Source: Bimuria novae-zelandiae CBS 107.79 (taxonomy: Eukaryota > Ascomycota > Dothideomycetes > Pleosporales > Didymosphaeriaceae). Taken from it: a stretch of 64,000 nucleotides of DNA. The translations under genes were made by a program, and so were the position numbers. Where the stretch lies: NCBI GenBank assembly GCA_010015655.1, contig ML976684.1:145095-209094 (forward strand), written 5' to 3'. Positions 37,021 to 47,975 of the stretch are shown here, piece after piece. The notes under the pieces were generated by a model. It was given only the letters and a program-made list of their open reading frames with translations. It was not told the DNA's origin and made no database searches. Numbering within the stretch: the stretch's first letter is position 1; each line of letters begins with the position of its first letter.

Positions 37021-39211
37021 CTACGATATAAATCTTAACATTAACACTCGCCCAGTTAAGTACCCGAACCCAACAGTGTTACCGTGAACAGCGAAAACGC
37101 TAGAGCGGTACTCAGAAGGAAGCCATAGGACTCTCCTGCCATTCCAGCAAACCCATTCTTCCCCGCTAAGCAACAATGACATAGGAGGCGCTATAGGAGA
37201 GGCCGCGTTGTTAATGGGCCCTATAGTGAGTAGCACCCCTCTATCACTCCAGAGACGGTCTCCAGCATCGTTAAACCAAAGCCTTTGTACGACGGAGCCA
37301 GTCTTGAGCGTCTGCAGCGCCTTCCCTGATCCCGCGTCCCACATCTTGACCGTCTTATCCCATAATGCCGACGCTAGCGTCTTGCCGTCTGGCGAGAAGG
37401 CCACGGCGTTGACCCAATTCGAATGGCCCTTGAGCGTCTGCAGCGGCTTCCCTGAGCCTGTGTCCCACAGCTTGACCGTCTCATCCCATGATGCCGACGC
37501 CAGGGTCTTGCCGTCTGGCGAGAAGGCTAAGGCGTAGACTGGTCTAGAATGGCCCTTGAGCGTCTGCAGCGCCTTCCCTGAGCCTGCGTCCCACAGCTTA
37601 ACCGTCTCGTCATTAGATGCCGACGCCAGTGTCTTGCCGTCTGGCGAGAAGGCTACGGCATTGACCCCAACCGAATGGCCCTTAAGCGTCTGTAAACAAG
37701 CGCCCCAGTTTTCTAGCACCTCAGACATGTATAGAAGCCAATCCGGGGCTTCCTTTGAGAAGGTCTCTCTAATAACGCTCGACTTCGGACTGAACACTAG
37801 ACCAGCGTAGTACACTTGAAGCGGTGCCTCTTCAAGCACAGGTCGGAAAGCAAGAACAAAGTGTGTTGCGTCGTGAACTATAGCTTGTAACCTAGAGTGA
37901 TCAGTGCCTTGAAGGATAGCCGAAGTGCTATTAGTCTTAAGGTTCAGACTAGATAGAAAGGCCGATTTCATCCTGCCCAGAACCTTAGATCGTGTTTGAT
38001 AACGCTCTTTGTGGTTGTTCTTGCAGATTAGCTAGACTTGTCGGTATACGAAATGGATGGTCTCTTACTGGGAACATCAACTCCAGCGCATGAACTATGT
38101 CAACTGCATCAGAGACACGACCAAGCAATGCCAGCGATTCAAGCCAGTGCAGAAAGTGTTTATGGAAGAACGCCTCGATATTGTAGCAGCTACCTGTGTC
38201 GACGTCACTTCTTCTGCAATGGTACACCCAGAACCGGCATGCGTACTGGACATGAGCCTGAATGTGTCTGTCCACTTCGGTCCGGCTTAAGTCGGCTATT
38301 CGAGCCCTAGGGTCCTTGAGGCTGCACATGTCGCGCCGCAAGTGCTTCGACATTACCTGCAGACAGTGCTTATACATTTCCCCATGGACTGTTCGCTCAT
38401 TGATATGAAACTGAGGGTTTGAGCATCTACTCTGACTGAGAAGAAAGTCGCGGAACGACGGGTGAAGCAGCCGGATGGCGCTCGAGTTAGCTTCTGGCAC
38501 ATCGAGAACTGAATGCAAGTTGGCTAAGGTCCTCCTAAGCGTCACAACGTCTTTCCTAAGCAGCTCCGCAAGACTAGCTACAGATAACGGATCTTGCATC
38601 GTGACAACAGGTCCAACAACCTGGCGAAACAGCTCGTGGAGCATCTGGCTTTCTGCTTCGTTGTACTCTCCCCGCATGGAGCTGGCTAGAACCGTAGTGT
38701 ATATCTCGTCAAGCTTGCGCTCTGGGGGAAGTATACCATTGCCTCCTTGATGAAGAAGCGAAGACAGTCGTGCTTCCGCAAGCTGACTATCTTTTGCGAC
38801 GAAGCGGCAGGCGGTCGCAGCCCAGATGAACAGGCCGCCCGAGTTCTGCACCAGACGCGCGATAGCGCCTTCCTCTGGCCACTCAGCCTCGAGTTGATAC
38901 TTCTGTCTAACGATTCCAAGCTGGTGTCTTAGAAACACCGCAATGTCGTGTTCAATAACCGCGGGTTCAATGTCGTGAAGCACAAAGTCGTGGTGCTCCT
39001 CTCGCTGCACCTGCGTAAACCCGTACACGATAGGAACCTCTGGCCTGCTTGTCAAAAGCACACGTAGCTGGGTGCCTTGCAGCGTCTGCACCTCCGCGAG
39101 ACGCTGCAGGATGATCTGGACATTGTTCTGGTCGTCGCACTCGTCCAGCGCGTCGACTACCAGCACATATCTCGACTGGCCGTCTCTGTTCTCCAGACGC
39201 GACAGGGGACC
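37021..39211 (-). pseudogene. NACHT-WD40 (STAND/NLR) protein, 5' truncated and frameshifted
   Basis: The minus-strand frame begins at the element H junction with GPLSRLEN and reads into Walker B, YVLVVDALDECDD (about 39135-39170). It continues through the NACHT/winged-helix region (LLTSRPEVPI, FIWAATACRF, LLHPSFRDFL) to 37985. A one-base frame change follows, and the next frame encodes the NLR linker (PLQVYYAGLVFSP), three near-identical WD40 repeats and a C-terminal segment ending at 37021. Fungal NLRs of this type act in non-self recognition and cell death. The P-loop and N-terminal effector domain are missing because element H is inserted just upstream of Walker B. Confidence 0.85.
37303..37680 (-). 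repeat. Three tandem 126-bp WD40 repeat units
   Basis: Units start at exactly 126-bp spacing (37303, 37429, 37555) and each encodes a 42-residue WD40 blade containing AFSPDGKTLASA and VKLWD or VKMWD. They differ mainly at a few codons (for example VGVNAV, RPVYAL, NWVNAV and SND, SWD, LWD), the positions expected to face a ligand. Confidence 0.92.
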
Positions 39212-39213
39212 TA

Positions 39214-41003
39214 AGCTAGCGCATATAGTGTCCGAACACATAGGGTTTCCGAACACCGCGCCACAACACCACACCTGCAGAAAACACGCGATTTCTCTGC
39301 ACAACGCTTATTAATATGGACGCCCGTAAGGTCGCTATATAATTAGCTATTAATAATCTTGCTATAGGTCTTTATACTAGCCAGCGCGCAGCTGCGAAGG
39401 CGTACAGTATCCCTTTATTAACGCTACACGGTTAACTACGTGGCGTAACAAACAGCGCGCTTAGCTATTAGCATTAGTAGTAGCTAACTCCTCTATAAGA
39501 GGACTTCCTAGTAGACTAGATCCTTAAAGAAGACGTACGCGCCTACCCTCCCTCACACGCTTGCGCTCGAGAAATGGCTAATTAAATTCTACGTATAAAT
39601 AGCGATAGTTAGCCTATTAGTAAACTCTAGCTCTTACACTTTATTAAGCGACAGCCACGCGTCGCATCGGTTATTGGTAGAAAGCTCGAGGCTTAGAGAG
39701 CTAATATAGTAACTCTAGAGCAGGTGCGCGCGTTCCTAGAGCTCTATGAGCAGACCAGACAGCGGCTCAACATACAGACGGAGAATACCTACAATATAGA
39801 TGAGACTGGCGTGGCTCTAGGAGTATGTACAAACACCCAAGTACTCTCTAGTAGTCAGAAAAAGAAGGCTTACATTCGGTCTCCAGAGAATTACGAGTGG
39901 GTCTCTATAATCGAGTGCGTATCGGCGACAGGGCGGAAACTACGCTGCGCAGTCATCTTCAAAGGCCAGACCCTATAGACTACTTGGTTCCTAGCCAAAT
40001 CCGTGCCTAGCTGGCTCTATACAACCTCTGAGAATGGATGGACGTTGAAAGCGATAGGTGTTGAGTGGCTACAGCGTATATTTATACCTGAGACGGCTGT
40101 AGATAATGGCTAGTACCACCTCCTTATCCTTAACGGCCACGGCAGCCATATTGATATAGACTTCCTCTGGCTCTGCAAGCAACATCGAATTGAGCTCTTA
40201 TACCTACCTGCGTATACCTCGCACGCCCTGCAGCCTCTAGATCTGGCCCCTTTTTCCGTTATCAAGTCTAGTTACAGACGCTAGATCTAGGAGCTTGCAT
40301 CGCTTAATAACGCCGCACTTATTAAGAAGGAGCGCTTTATTGCCTGCTACTATTAAGCTAGGGAGGAAGGCTTCACAGAGCGTGTAATTCGAGCAGGCTG
40401 GCAGGCTACTAGCATCTGCCTATTTAACATTAATCACGTGCTCAGCTCATCGCAGCTCTCTTGAAGGCCTACTACGCCTACGCACTAGCAGTAGCCTCGG
40501 CAGCAGCCTCAAAGCTTCTTCTCTACTCCCCAAGGCCCCCGGGATCTCTATATAGCGCAGCGCAACGTCCAGAGCGTCGAGAATTTAGGTCGTACGACCC
40601 GGCTACTCCTACAGAAAGCAGGTAAGGCTCTAGCAGCTGCAAATGCTAGAGCTGCAGGCCTAGAAGCAGAGAAAAGACGACTTGAGCAGTAGCTAGAGAT
40701 ATCTGCCTCTTAGCGTCAGCGTAAGCGCGTTCAAGTAGACCCGAATTAACGCTTTGTAGAGGTAGAGAGTATTAGGGAGGCTATGCGCGTAGCTGAGGCT
40801 TTAGTAGCCTAATTACGTAGAGCTACTGTATTAAGCGCCTTAAAAATAGCTGCTATAGCTACAGCAGCTGCAGCGCTTAAATCTATGTGTAGTTAATAGT
40901 AATTGTAAGCAGCGTTGCTGAGATATCGCGTGTTTTCTGCAAGTGCGGTTTCGTGGCGCTGTGTTCGGAAACCCTATGTGTTCGGACACTATATGCGCTA
41001 GCT
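39214..41003 (+). mobile_element. Fot1/pogo-like DNA transposon H, inserted in the NLR
   Basis: 1790 bp with long TIRs starting AGCTAGCGCATATAGTGTCC and continuing through CATAGGGTTTCCGAACAC on both ends, flanked by TA (39212-39213 and 41004-41005). It carries one plus-strand transposase gene. The apparent extension of the NLR ORF to 39304 is transposon TIR read as coding sequence. Confidence 0.9.
39316..40896 (+). pseudogene. Fot1/pogo-like DDE transposase of element H
   Basis: ATG at 39316 to TAA at 40896, 526 codons in one continuous frame, interrupted only by TAG/TAA codons at Gln or Trp positions. Catalytic regions: YNIDETGVALG (about 39790), LLILNGHGSH (about 40125, second Asp changed to Asn), and LPAYTSHALQPLDLAPF (about 40205). 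The segment 39724-39978 is open. A C-terminal coiled-coil-rich part follows. No indels are evident, so inactivation was by RIP alone. Confidence 0.87.
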
Positions 41004-41005
41004 TA

Positions 41006-41186
41006 GCTAGCTTTATTAAGGCATGCATGGACTTGCGTAACACTAGCGTTGCATCTGCCCGTTTTCGACTAGTTTTCATTTATGCGATAGGGGGTAAATA
41101 ACCTTGTCATCCCTTCAAAATCTCCAATTTTCTCTTCCGCATTTCGCCTTCGAAACTTCTCAAAAGCTGTTATTATTAGCAACCTA
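41006..41186 (-). pseudogene. Possible upstream remnant of the NLR
   Basis: On the minus strand, VLRKSMHALIKLA directly abuts the TA of element H and sits where NACHT proteins have the helix before GPLSRL, but it is not in frame with it. Beyond this I find no P-loop or effector domain before the next gene at 41187. The 5' part was therefore lost or is too degraded to see. Confidence 0.35.
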
Positions 41187-42260
41187 ATGGACAATAACGA
41201 ACGAAATACGCTCATTCAACTAGTGGAGCAACATTTTAATACTCTATCGCGTGGTCCATACTCTACAAATAAGGCCAAACAGGCAATACCGCAGGGCTCT
41301 ATCGAGGAACTTCTTCTTGGTCAGAGCGAACTAGCCTGGCGGGCATACTTTGCCGCGAAGAAAGCTGCAAAGTCAACACATCGACGCATTGGCCAAGCCG
41401 AACTGGCGCGTTTGCTCGACGTTCTCGAAAACCAGCCTATTAATGAACAGAGTGCTTTCGCGCAAGAACTTGCACTCAGAATGCACTCTACAATCTCACA
41501 ATTTGTAGAAGGCAATGGACATACCAGCGTCAGGACGGGTGCAAAGCGACGTTGCACCGCCCAAGGACCTTTTAGCCAATCTAACGAACCTTAAGTGCTA
41601 GGTCCAACTAGCGAGAGTCCTGCGTCAACCTCCCCGATCACGACCGCAGCGACGAATAGCTCTCGGACAGTCTACATCAATCCCGAGCACTGTGCCTCGG
41701 AACAAATAGATAATAACCCGATTACTCAGGATGGCTTACACACCGGTGCCTCCCTTAAAGAGTTGACAAAATTGTTCCCTCTCGAGTTCATGCACACAAT
41801 CCAAAGAACACCCAATTTAAGACACCCGGAATCTTTAGTGGCGGATATATCAATATTTCTTTAAGAAGGGTTCATCCGTGATCACTTCGGATGCCAAATG
41901 GAGATCGGAGTCGCAAAAGAGAAGGTGCCGCTCTATATAAAGAAGCTGTTCAGAACAGAGGTCGAAATTAAGGATGGAGTGAGATACATCCATCCTCAAG
42001 GCGGCTGCGGCAAAATCGAACCTGATCCGTCCATCAAACTTCGGGCTTATTCAAGAGACGCAATCACTGATGTATTCAGGGCCGAGGTAGACCTGGCCTT
42101 TTCAGCCTCACCTATATATCAACGCGAGGAGAAGGAGGTACGTGTCTATACAGATGGTGTCTCAATAACAATATCCAATCGTGAAGAGGAGGCTGGTAAG
42201 ATAACTTTGTTTCTAGGGGAGTGGCACGCGATCAATATTAAAAAGAAACTATATACGTAA
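41187..42260 (+). pseudogene. Unrecognised protein gene with two RIP-type stops
   Basis: One frame runs from ATG 41187 (MDNNERNTLIQLVEQHF) to TAA 42260, 357 codons, interrupted only by TAA at 41592 and 41862. Both look like CAA (Gln) changes. The N-terminal third is helical and charged, the middle Ser/Thr-rich, and the C-terminal part compact (GWxR-less, with IRDHFGCQ and YIHPQGGCGK). I do not recognise a domain. Because frame is kept throughout and only two transitions break it, this was a real gene until recently. It sits just beyond the NLR-disrupting transposon. Confidence 0.6.
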
Positions 42261-42275
42261 TAGTATACATCTACC

Positions 42276-42815
42276 CTATACTTCCACCACCTTGCCCTTC
42301 TCTAACAATAAGTTTGTTCCTTTCCTTACAACGGCTTCACCATCGCACGCACTAATCGTTTGGACAGGCGTCTGTTCTTGTCCAGCTATATAGACTTTAA
42401 TCATACAGCCCTTGAAGTATATCGTTTGACCTGACCCAACAATCGTTGTAGCGCCGGAGATCACGTTCTCGAAGAATGAGTCGTCTTTAGTGAGAGGTAA
42501 TACGTTGAGCGACTGCGGATGTATTAGATGAGCCCCGTGCTATACAAGGAGAGGAGTACCATCAGGATCTCATTAATAGAGAACCAACAATGCAATAGCG
42601 GATCGAGGTTTTAAAAATGTTGTACGTCTTTCGGGGAAATCCCCCGGAAATTGTCCAGTTGTCGGCGTAAGGTAAAGGGGAGGATAATGTCGGTCTGCTG
42701 GCTTGAGAGAAACATCGCATATTAAGGAGGAAATCCTGAACGTTGGGTTCCAACTTCGACTTACGATGTGAAGAGCACAACACCAGTCATGCGCGGGGCA
42801 GCGAAGGTTGGGCAC
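42276..42815 (-). pseudogene. Unrecognised gene fragment with tandem stops
   Basis: A minus-strand frame of about 180 codons, open except for adjacent TAA and TGA near 42570-42575. The downstream half (DSFFENVISGATTIVGSGQT, 42276-42520) has the look of a beta-rich C-terminal domain. The upstream half is Pro-rich. Converges tail-to-tail with the gene ending at 42260. Function unknown. Confidence 0.45.
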
Positions 42816-42829
42816 AAATGCCTTGACGA

Positions 42830-43558
42830 TGTGGGGCGGGGCCGGACAGGTTGGAAGGGGGAATGCAAAGTGCGAACAGCAGTCGTGCCCCTCAGCGGCT
42901 AGAGCGCTCTAAATCTTGGCAATAGAAGATTGCCCCACAGGATATGCAGAGAAATTTCGGAAAGAAGTTTCGGAAAGAAGTTTCGGTAAGAAGTATAGGC
43001 TAACGAAAAGTTCACATTCGCCGAGCATCGCGCGACGCCTCTGATGCACATACCTTTGCTACGAGCTGCCTATCGCGTCAGATCCCAAAAGGTAACAACG
43101 CACCACTCCAATATTATGTCCAAGGCGGCATGTTTGTCAATTTTCGCAAGACGGAACCAGCAAATCAATTAGATCGAACTAGTTTCAATATCTCGCGGGA
43201 TGCGCGCCACATACCGCATAGGGTGATTGGCACGAGCGAGATCTGTCTGTCGCTCTCCATAGTCTACTGACGAAGACGCCTTTGGCCGTGGGTGTGGCTG
43301 CAAGTTGTCAGGACCGGTGATAAGGGCCCTAGTTCGTATACGTATGGTAGCCAATAGCTCAATATGCTGGTAACGCTAAGACCCGCAGCGTTTTATTTTG
43401 GCATATGCAGGGTGAGCAGTTGTGTGCAGCAAGCAACGTGATCCGTATCTGTTATTTGTATATAAGTCCTTATAGTGAATAGAAGATGTTTACATTTCAA
43501 GCAACTTAGTACCAATCTCTTCACAAATACAATTTCCGGTCCTCTAGCCTCTACTTAA
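42830..43558. other. Intergenic region
   Basis: Balanced base composition, no supportable gene. The short open frame at 43169-43354 on the minus strand has no recognisable features. Confidence 0.5.
42952..42996. repeat. 13-bp tandem repeat x3
   Basis: TTTCGGAAAGAAG is repeated head to tail three times (the last with one change). It lies in the otherwise unassigned 42830-43540 interval. Confidence 0.8.
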
Positions 43559-44167
43559 TATTACTGTGGCTTTTTCTACTTCATCATAGCTGTTGTTATA
43601 GCTCCCTACTCCCAGGACCATTTCCGAAGCCTCCCTAGTCTTAATAATACACAAGACCGCTTTCTCCGGTTGGACAGTGATAAGCTTATTAAGGGCCTCT
43701 TCAAAGACTTCTTCATTAATAACGGCATGGATCGCACTTTCGGGCTTGCCATGCCGCATCGCCACTTCGATATCCTTCCTAGGCAAATAATAGTCAATTA
43801 CAACGGCACGTCTACTCCTTAGAGCGTGAACCCTAGCGAAGGGATAGATGAACCCCAACCTGCAGTCTGGAACTTTTCCTCCACTGGTGAGCTGATACCG
43901 ACTGAATTCAGCTATTCCAAAGGGCCCAAGGCTAAGATGGGAGAAAAGGAGCGTGCCTTCGTAGCTAGCCTCAAGCGTTTGCTCGACGAGAAGAATCTTA
44001 GTGAGGTTTTCGGCTTGTGTGAGTACCTAGGAGACGATTTCGAAGGTATATGTGAGATTACTATTAGTTCGGCCAACATCAACCTAAAGCCGAAAGATGT
44101 ACGTCAATCTCCTACTGAAATGACTTCACCAACTAAGCACCTTTGGCACAGTATCCTGAAGGCTTGA
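43559..44167 (+). pseudogene. Conserved fungal hypothetical protein, one in-frame stop
   Basis: A single plus-strand frame is open from 43559 to 44167 except for TAG at 43820-43822. It contains GLFKDFFINNGMDRTFGLAM then PHRHFDILPRQIIVNYNGTS, a pattern I associate with an uncharacterised, widespread ascomycete family (HRHFD motif followed by a V-NYNGTSTPW-like strand). The C-terminal half is charged (AFVASLKRLLDEKN). There is no clear start codon at the 5' edge, so an upstream exon is possible. The opposite-strand ORF 43544-43858 is its shadow. Confidence 0.55.
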
Positions 44168-44169
44168 AG

Positions 44170-44915
44170 GGGACTGACACTGCATAGTTTTTCTCCCCAC
44201 CGCTGAGGAAGCGAGGATGCAGATGTACCTGCGATAACCGCACTGCCCCTTATAGTCATGGCACCCACATTATCACGCAGTCCGCTTAGGCTTCTAAGCA
44301 ATAACAGCCGGCTTTAATGTAGCCAGTGTTTTTTCATTTTGATTTTCGGAGACAGCTTAAGTAGTTTATTGCAACTGGGCAGTCATTTGTTACTTCTAGC
44401 CAACAATAAATTTTAAGTGGGTTGCTAACTTCTCAACTCTACCCTCCGATACATTTTGTGTTCCGTCCTAGTGTGCTAAGCCTGTTTTGTAATAAGCGTA
44501 AGCCACGTCCGCGCCCCTGCCGGAGGCATTAAAAGCTAGACCGCCCCCACTTCTCTTTAGCTTTATAAACCAATTTGATGTAGGAGCTGTCTAGCTCTGT
44601 TGTTATATGAGAAATTAGGTGCTTAAATAACTGTATTAGGTTTGGTGGCATCGTGTAGCACACGTTACTATAAGTTTGAGAGAAGGGGGTTCATTTAAGC
44701 GATGGTTGGTAGTGGGCTATTGCAGGTGGTTCCATCTGCAATACTCAAACCCAAAACCTCTCCGGATGCCCCATCTTACCGCCGAAGCGCCCTAGTAGCG
44801 CTCCTTCGCTTAATTCTAAACCACATATACGGGCGAGCCCCTCAAAGAACAACAAAGGGATCTTTAGGCGCTATAAGATACTATTTTTAGATCGTTATAA
44901 TAAAACATTTAAAGC
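44170..44915. other. Region without recognised gene
   Basis: About 750 bp with no domain or long conserved frame. A 62-codon open frame at 44702-44890 (plus) is not supported by anything else. Confidence 0.45.
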
Positions 44916-44921
44916 TAAGGT

Positions 44922-45050
44922 GCACTTCCCTATCAGTTCTGTCTGTCTTTAGCTTCTTCCACTGCGAACAACCCTCTGTCAACAGACTGTCCCATGGCAC
45001 ATGCTTCTCTACATTATGAGACTATAATGTTGGCTCTGATAGGGAAGTGC
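44922..45050. mobile_element. Possible MITE with 15-bp perfect TIRs
   Basis: GCACTTCCCTATCAG at 44922-44936 recurs inverted at 45036-45050, bounding a 129-bp non-coding segment. No clear target duplication is seen, so this could be a decayed non-autonomous DNA element or a chance inverted repeat. Confidence 0.5.
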
Positions 45051-45059
45051 CCATCCCAG

Positions 45060-45485
45060 TCTTGCTAGTGAATAGTGCATACCTTTGCTAATTATCGATT
45101 CTAGAAGGCAATGGCGAAAGTCAACTTCTGCAGATGAACAAATGAGCAACATCCAAGTTGCTGCTTGCGATGAGTGGGATCTGAGCGAAGCAGTATAAGT
45201 CTTTCGATCTTCCTAAAGCGTTGGACTCGGGGGTAGGACAAGTTCCGATAGCTGAAGAATGCGGGGCAGGCGACCAGCTAGTTGAAGCGGGACCTTTGAA
45301 GCGAATCCCCAATTAATAATGCTTCCACATTTAGCAACATAAGCATGTCTAGTCTTGACACCTGCTTACCCGGTGATGTTGTATTCCGAGTCAACTATTA
45401 TGTTCAACGGTGATAGATCGCCATAATCTATAGCGAAAGGTGCTTCCTCCAGTTCGGGGTAAAGCACCTAATAGAGAAGATTTTT
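45060..45485. other. Region without recognised gene
   Basis: No domain recognised; the open frame at 45121-45312 (minus) is short and unsupported. Confidence 0.4.
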
Positions 45486-46119
45486 CTAACAAAAACAGTC
45501 TTGCTCAGTTATACCGAAAAGTTGACCATTGCGAACTCGGCTTAGCTTGCTTTCTGTTAATCTCGAGAAGTACTGTGTAGCAGTACCCCCTACAATCATT
45601 AGCAAGAACTTGTGCCTGAGTGAGGTGTTCCAACATACTGTTTTCTTTGCTGCATTCGATGAGAGCCGTCTGTATTTCGGCGACTTGCCTAAGTACTTTA
45701 TCCCGAGTAGGCCTTGGCGGTTCTGTGGTAGACCAGGAAAGGGGCGAGCCTTCAACCCAGGACAACGCCATAAACGGAAATCCTACTGAATTTTCAAACG
45801 TGAGGCTAGATCCGCAATACTTTGGAGCCCAATAAAAGCCTATCCTACCAAGCTCTTGAAGTACGTCTTGTTCGCCTCGGAGTACGCTAATAATGGTATC
45901 TTGGGAACTGCTCTGTACATGTATTGGAAGGCGTACAGACCAGCTTTCTCCGTCTAAAAAGTGTACTTTGTAGATGCGACACTGGCCACCATCCCAATAC
46001 TCTTCGCTGAGGGCTGGGACTTCGCCATCAGGTCGGAAAGCCGAGATGGCAGCAGTTATGTTTTCTGGATAGAAGGTCTGATTGATATGATCATTGCCAA
46101 GTTTGCGTACGATCATCAC
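45486..46119 (-). pseudogene. APH-family phosphotransferase-like fragment
   Basis: An open minus-strand frame of 204 codons (46119 to 45505) with the N-lobe layout of the fungal APH/choline-kinase-like family: GGQCRIYKVHFLDGESWSVR (glycine-poor loop and beta strand), then LRGEQDVLQEL, GFPFMALSWVEGSPL, and a helix with VLRQVAEIQTAL. The expected continuation (SRVRNGQLFGITEQDCF) is present in the next frame (45486-45560), so there is a frameshift near 45590. The catalytic HGD loop and everything after it are missing. In the intact family the enzyme phosphorylates small molecules or proteins; this copy cannot. Confidence 0.65.
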
Positions 46120-46134
46120 GGCGTGGACTGCGGC

Positions 46135-46215
46135 AGGAGGGCTTCGAACGCAGGCGAGCGGCGAGCGGAGGGCTTCAAACTAGGGCGAACGGCGAGCGGC
46201 GAGGGCTTCGAAGTG
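46135..46215. repeat. Short GC-rich imperfect repeats
   Basis: Several imperfect copies of GCGAGCGGCGAG / GAGGGCTTCGAA-type motifs follow the APH-like start. Probably slippage-derived. Confidence 0.6.
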
Positions 46216-46588
46216 CGGTGAGCGGAGGGTAAGGTAAAGGGTTATGTTTGTTAGAGGGTGGGCGCACACCGGCTTGGAGCGCCAAACGGAGCAAAATCCC
46301 CGTGCGCCACTGCCCACATACGAGGGTCTCGTTCTGAATGAGTCATAGCGTCATGCTTGGCCCCTATTAAAAATCGCGCCCCCATACAAAAACACATACA
46401 AAGTCGATATTTCTTGGGATTTTGAGCTGGCCACTTTTATTTTGACAGCTACGAAGAGTACAAAGAGTTGTGTGAGCATCTCGGCCCAGTGCTCCGACCG
46501 GAGCTCGTAAAATAGCCCGTAAAGTTTTATGGAATTAATTAAATCAAACCCCAGAAGTTTATTAAATATAGCCCACCTGATGCAACAA

Positions 46589-46644
46589 ACACAGTATTTA
46601 GTTGAGTATAGGTCGTACACAGTATTTAGTTGAGTATAGGTCGT
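46589..46644. repeat. 28-bp perfect tandem duplication
   Basis: The unit from ACACAGTATTTAG to TAGGTCGT is present twice in direct succession (46589-46616 and 46617-46644). Confidence 0.95.
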
Positions 46645-47069
46645 ACACAGCGCGACCGGTGGTCACAACCTTTACTACAGGCAGGAACGGACTTTAATTT
46701 AAATCTTCTGACATATCAGTCCCATCTCTTCTTCTGACCAGCCAATGTACTTGAATGGGTGTCGACAAGCTTCATCTCGAAGTAGTTATTCCCCATACTC
46801 CTCTCCCACGTCGCCCTCGTTATCGCTTTCGTACTCGTCGCTGCTCAGCGGTTCGTGTTCGTCGTCGATGGCAAGTTGGTTGTTCGCGACCCAAGCCTGC
46901 TGTTGAGCAACATTAAACCCGAAGGGAGCGTTGGGGGCGTTCGTTGCGTAGACGTCAGCTGTGATGACGTTGACCTTGGGGGACTACCTAACCAAGCGGT
47001 AGGAGACCATCCTGTCAGGGTGGCAGAAGCTCGTCGTCGTGCCTATTGCAGGTTAGTATAGGTTGGAAA
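46645..47069. other. Downstream region of the 47070-47975 gene
   Basis: No independent gene supported. The 68-codon plus-strand frame at 46855-47061 overlaps acidic low-complexity sequence and is probably chance. Confidence 0.4.
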
Positions 47070-47975
47070 TTAGACGTAGGAGTAGAAGTCGCCTAGAAAA
47101 TACGTACGATGAAACCACTTGTGACCTTTGTTGATCTGGCCAAACCTAGGGTTGGGCCAGACCTCGACATTGATGGTAAAAAAGAAAGAGAAGAGCTGGT
47201 CGCAGAGAGCTTGGAGCGGGGTCTAGTAACCATCCTGTAGCGCGGTGCGGGTAGCTCCAAGATAGACACCAAAGGTATTGTCGTTGCCGTGGACGAGGAT
47301 CTGCGTGTGCTTAACATAAGCCTAGACCTGGTTGGCGAGCTCGCCGCGCACAACGTGGATACACCAGTGGTGATACCAGGAGTACCGCTTGGACAAGGTA
47401 GGTCCGCCTGAAAATATAGGGGCACCCTGCTCATTGGAGTATCCAGTATCGCTATGGAAATCAAGGTAGTATGCATCGCAGAGGAGGATGAAGCGGGGCC
47501 TGGCTGCGACTTGGTTGAAGAGGGGAGCAGGAAGTTGGGGTAGTGAACCGAGGGACCCGCTAACATTGGACGGGTTGACGTTGGGCTCCATTGCGACAAC
47601 TGGGATTTTTAGAGGTTGGATTCGCATTGCAGGGGAGTCTATCATCCACCAGGCGCGCTGCACGGTGGCGCTTGGGAGCCGGAAGCTGATGTGCATGGTA
47701 AAGCTGGGGTTCTTAGCCTTCTTTTTCTTTTTATTCTTCTGCTGGCCTTAACCGCAGAGATTGGCAGTCAACGGGTAACTTACTAGGTCTAATAGACTAG
47801 AGCGGGAGGCATTGAGGTGAAGCTCGGGCGGTGGTAAAGTCTGTGGGCGAGAAGACAGGACAAGTAATGTGCATTGTCTGCATGAGAATCTGTGGACTGA
47901 GTCTGGAGAGAAGGAGGGAGAGTGGAAGAGAGTCTGTTCGCTTTGTGATCCGTGTCTAGGTGGTTCCTGCCACAC
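47070..47975 (-). pseudogene. Unrecognised protein gene with three RIP-type stops
   Basis: One minus-strand frame of about 300 codons stays coherent from 47975 to TAA at 47070. It is interrupted by TAA at 47748 and TAG near 47319 and 47235, all replacing probable Gln codons. Features: a Lys-rich stretch (KNKKKKKAK, about 47720), then RAWWMIDSPAMRIQPLKIP, a Pro/Asn-rich loop, ARPRFILLCDAYYLDFHS, and an aromatic C terminus (KRYSWYHHWCIHVVRGEL, VEVWPNPRFGQINKGHKWF). I do not recognise the family. The richness in Trp/His/Tyr and absence of frameshifts indicate a formerly functional protein. True start not determined. Confidence 0.55.

Noticed and set aside
39212..39304. NLR start codon at 39304
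   Set aside because: The first 30 residues of that frame are the TIR of element H; true NLR sequence begins at 39211.
38038..39314. Plus-strand open frames opposite the NLR
   Set aside because: Shadow frames of the NACHT-WD40 coding strand, with no domain signature.
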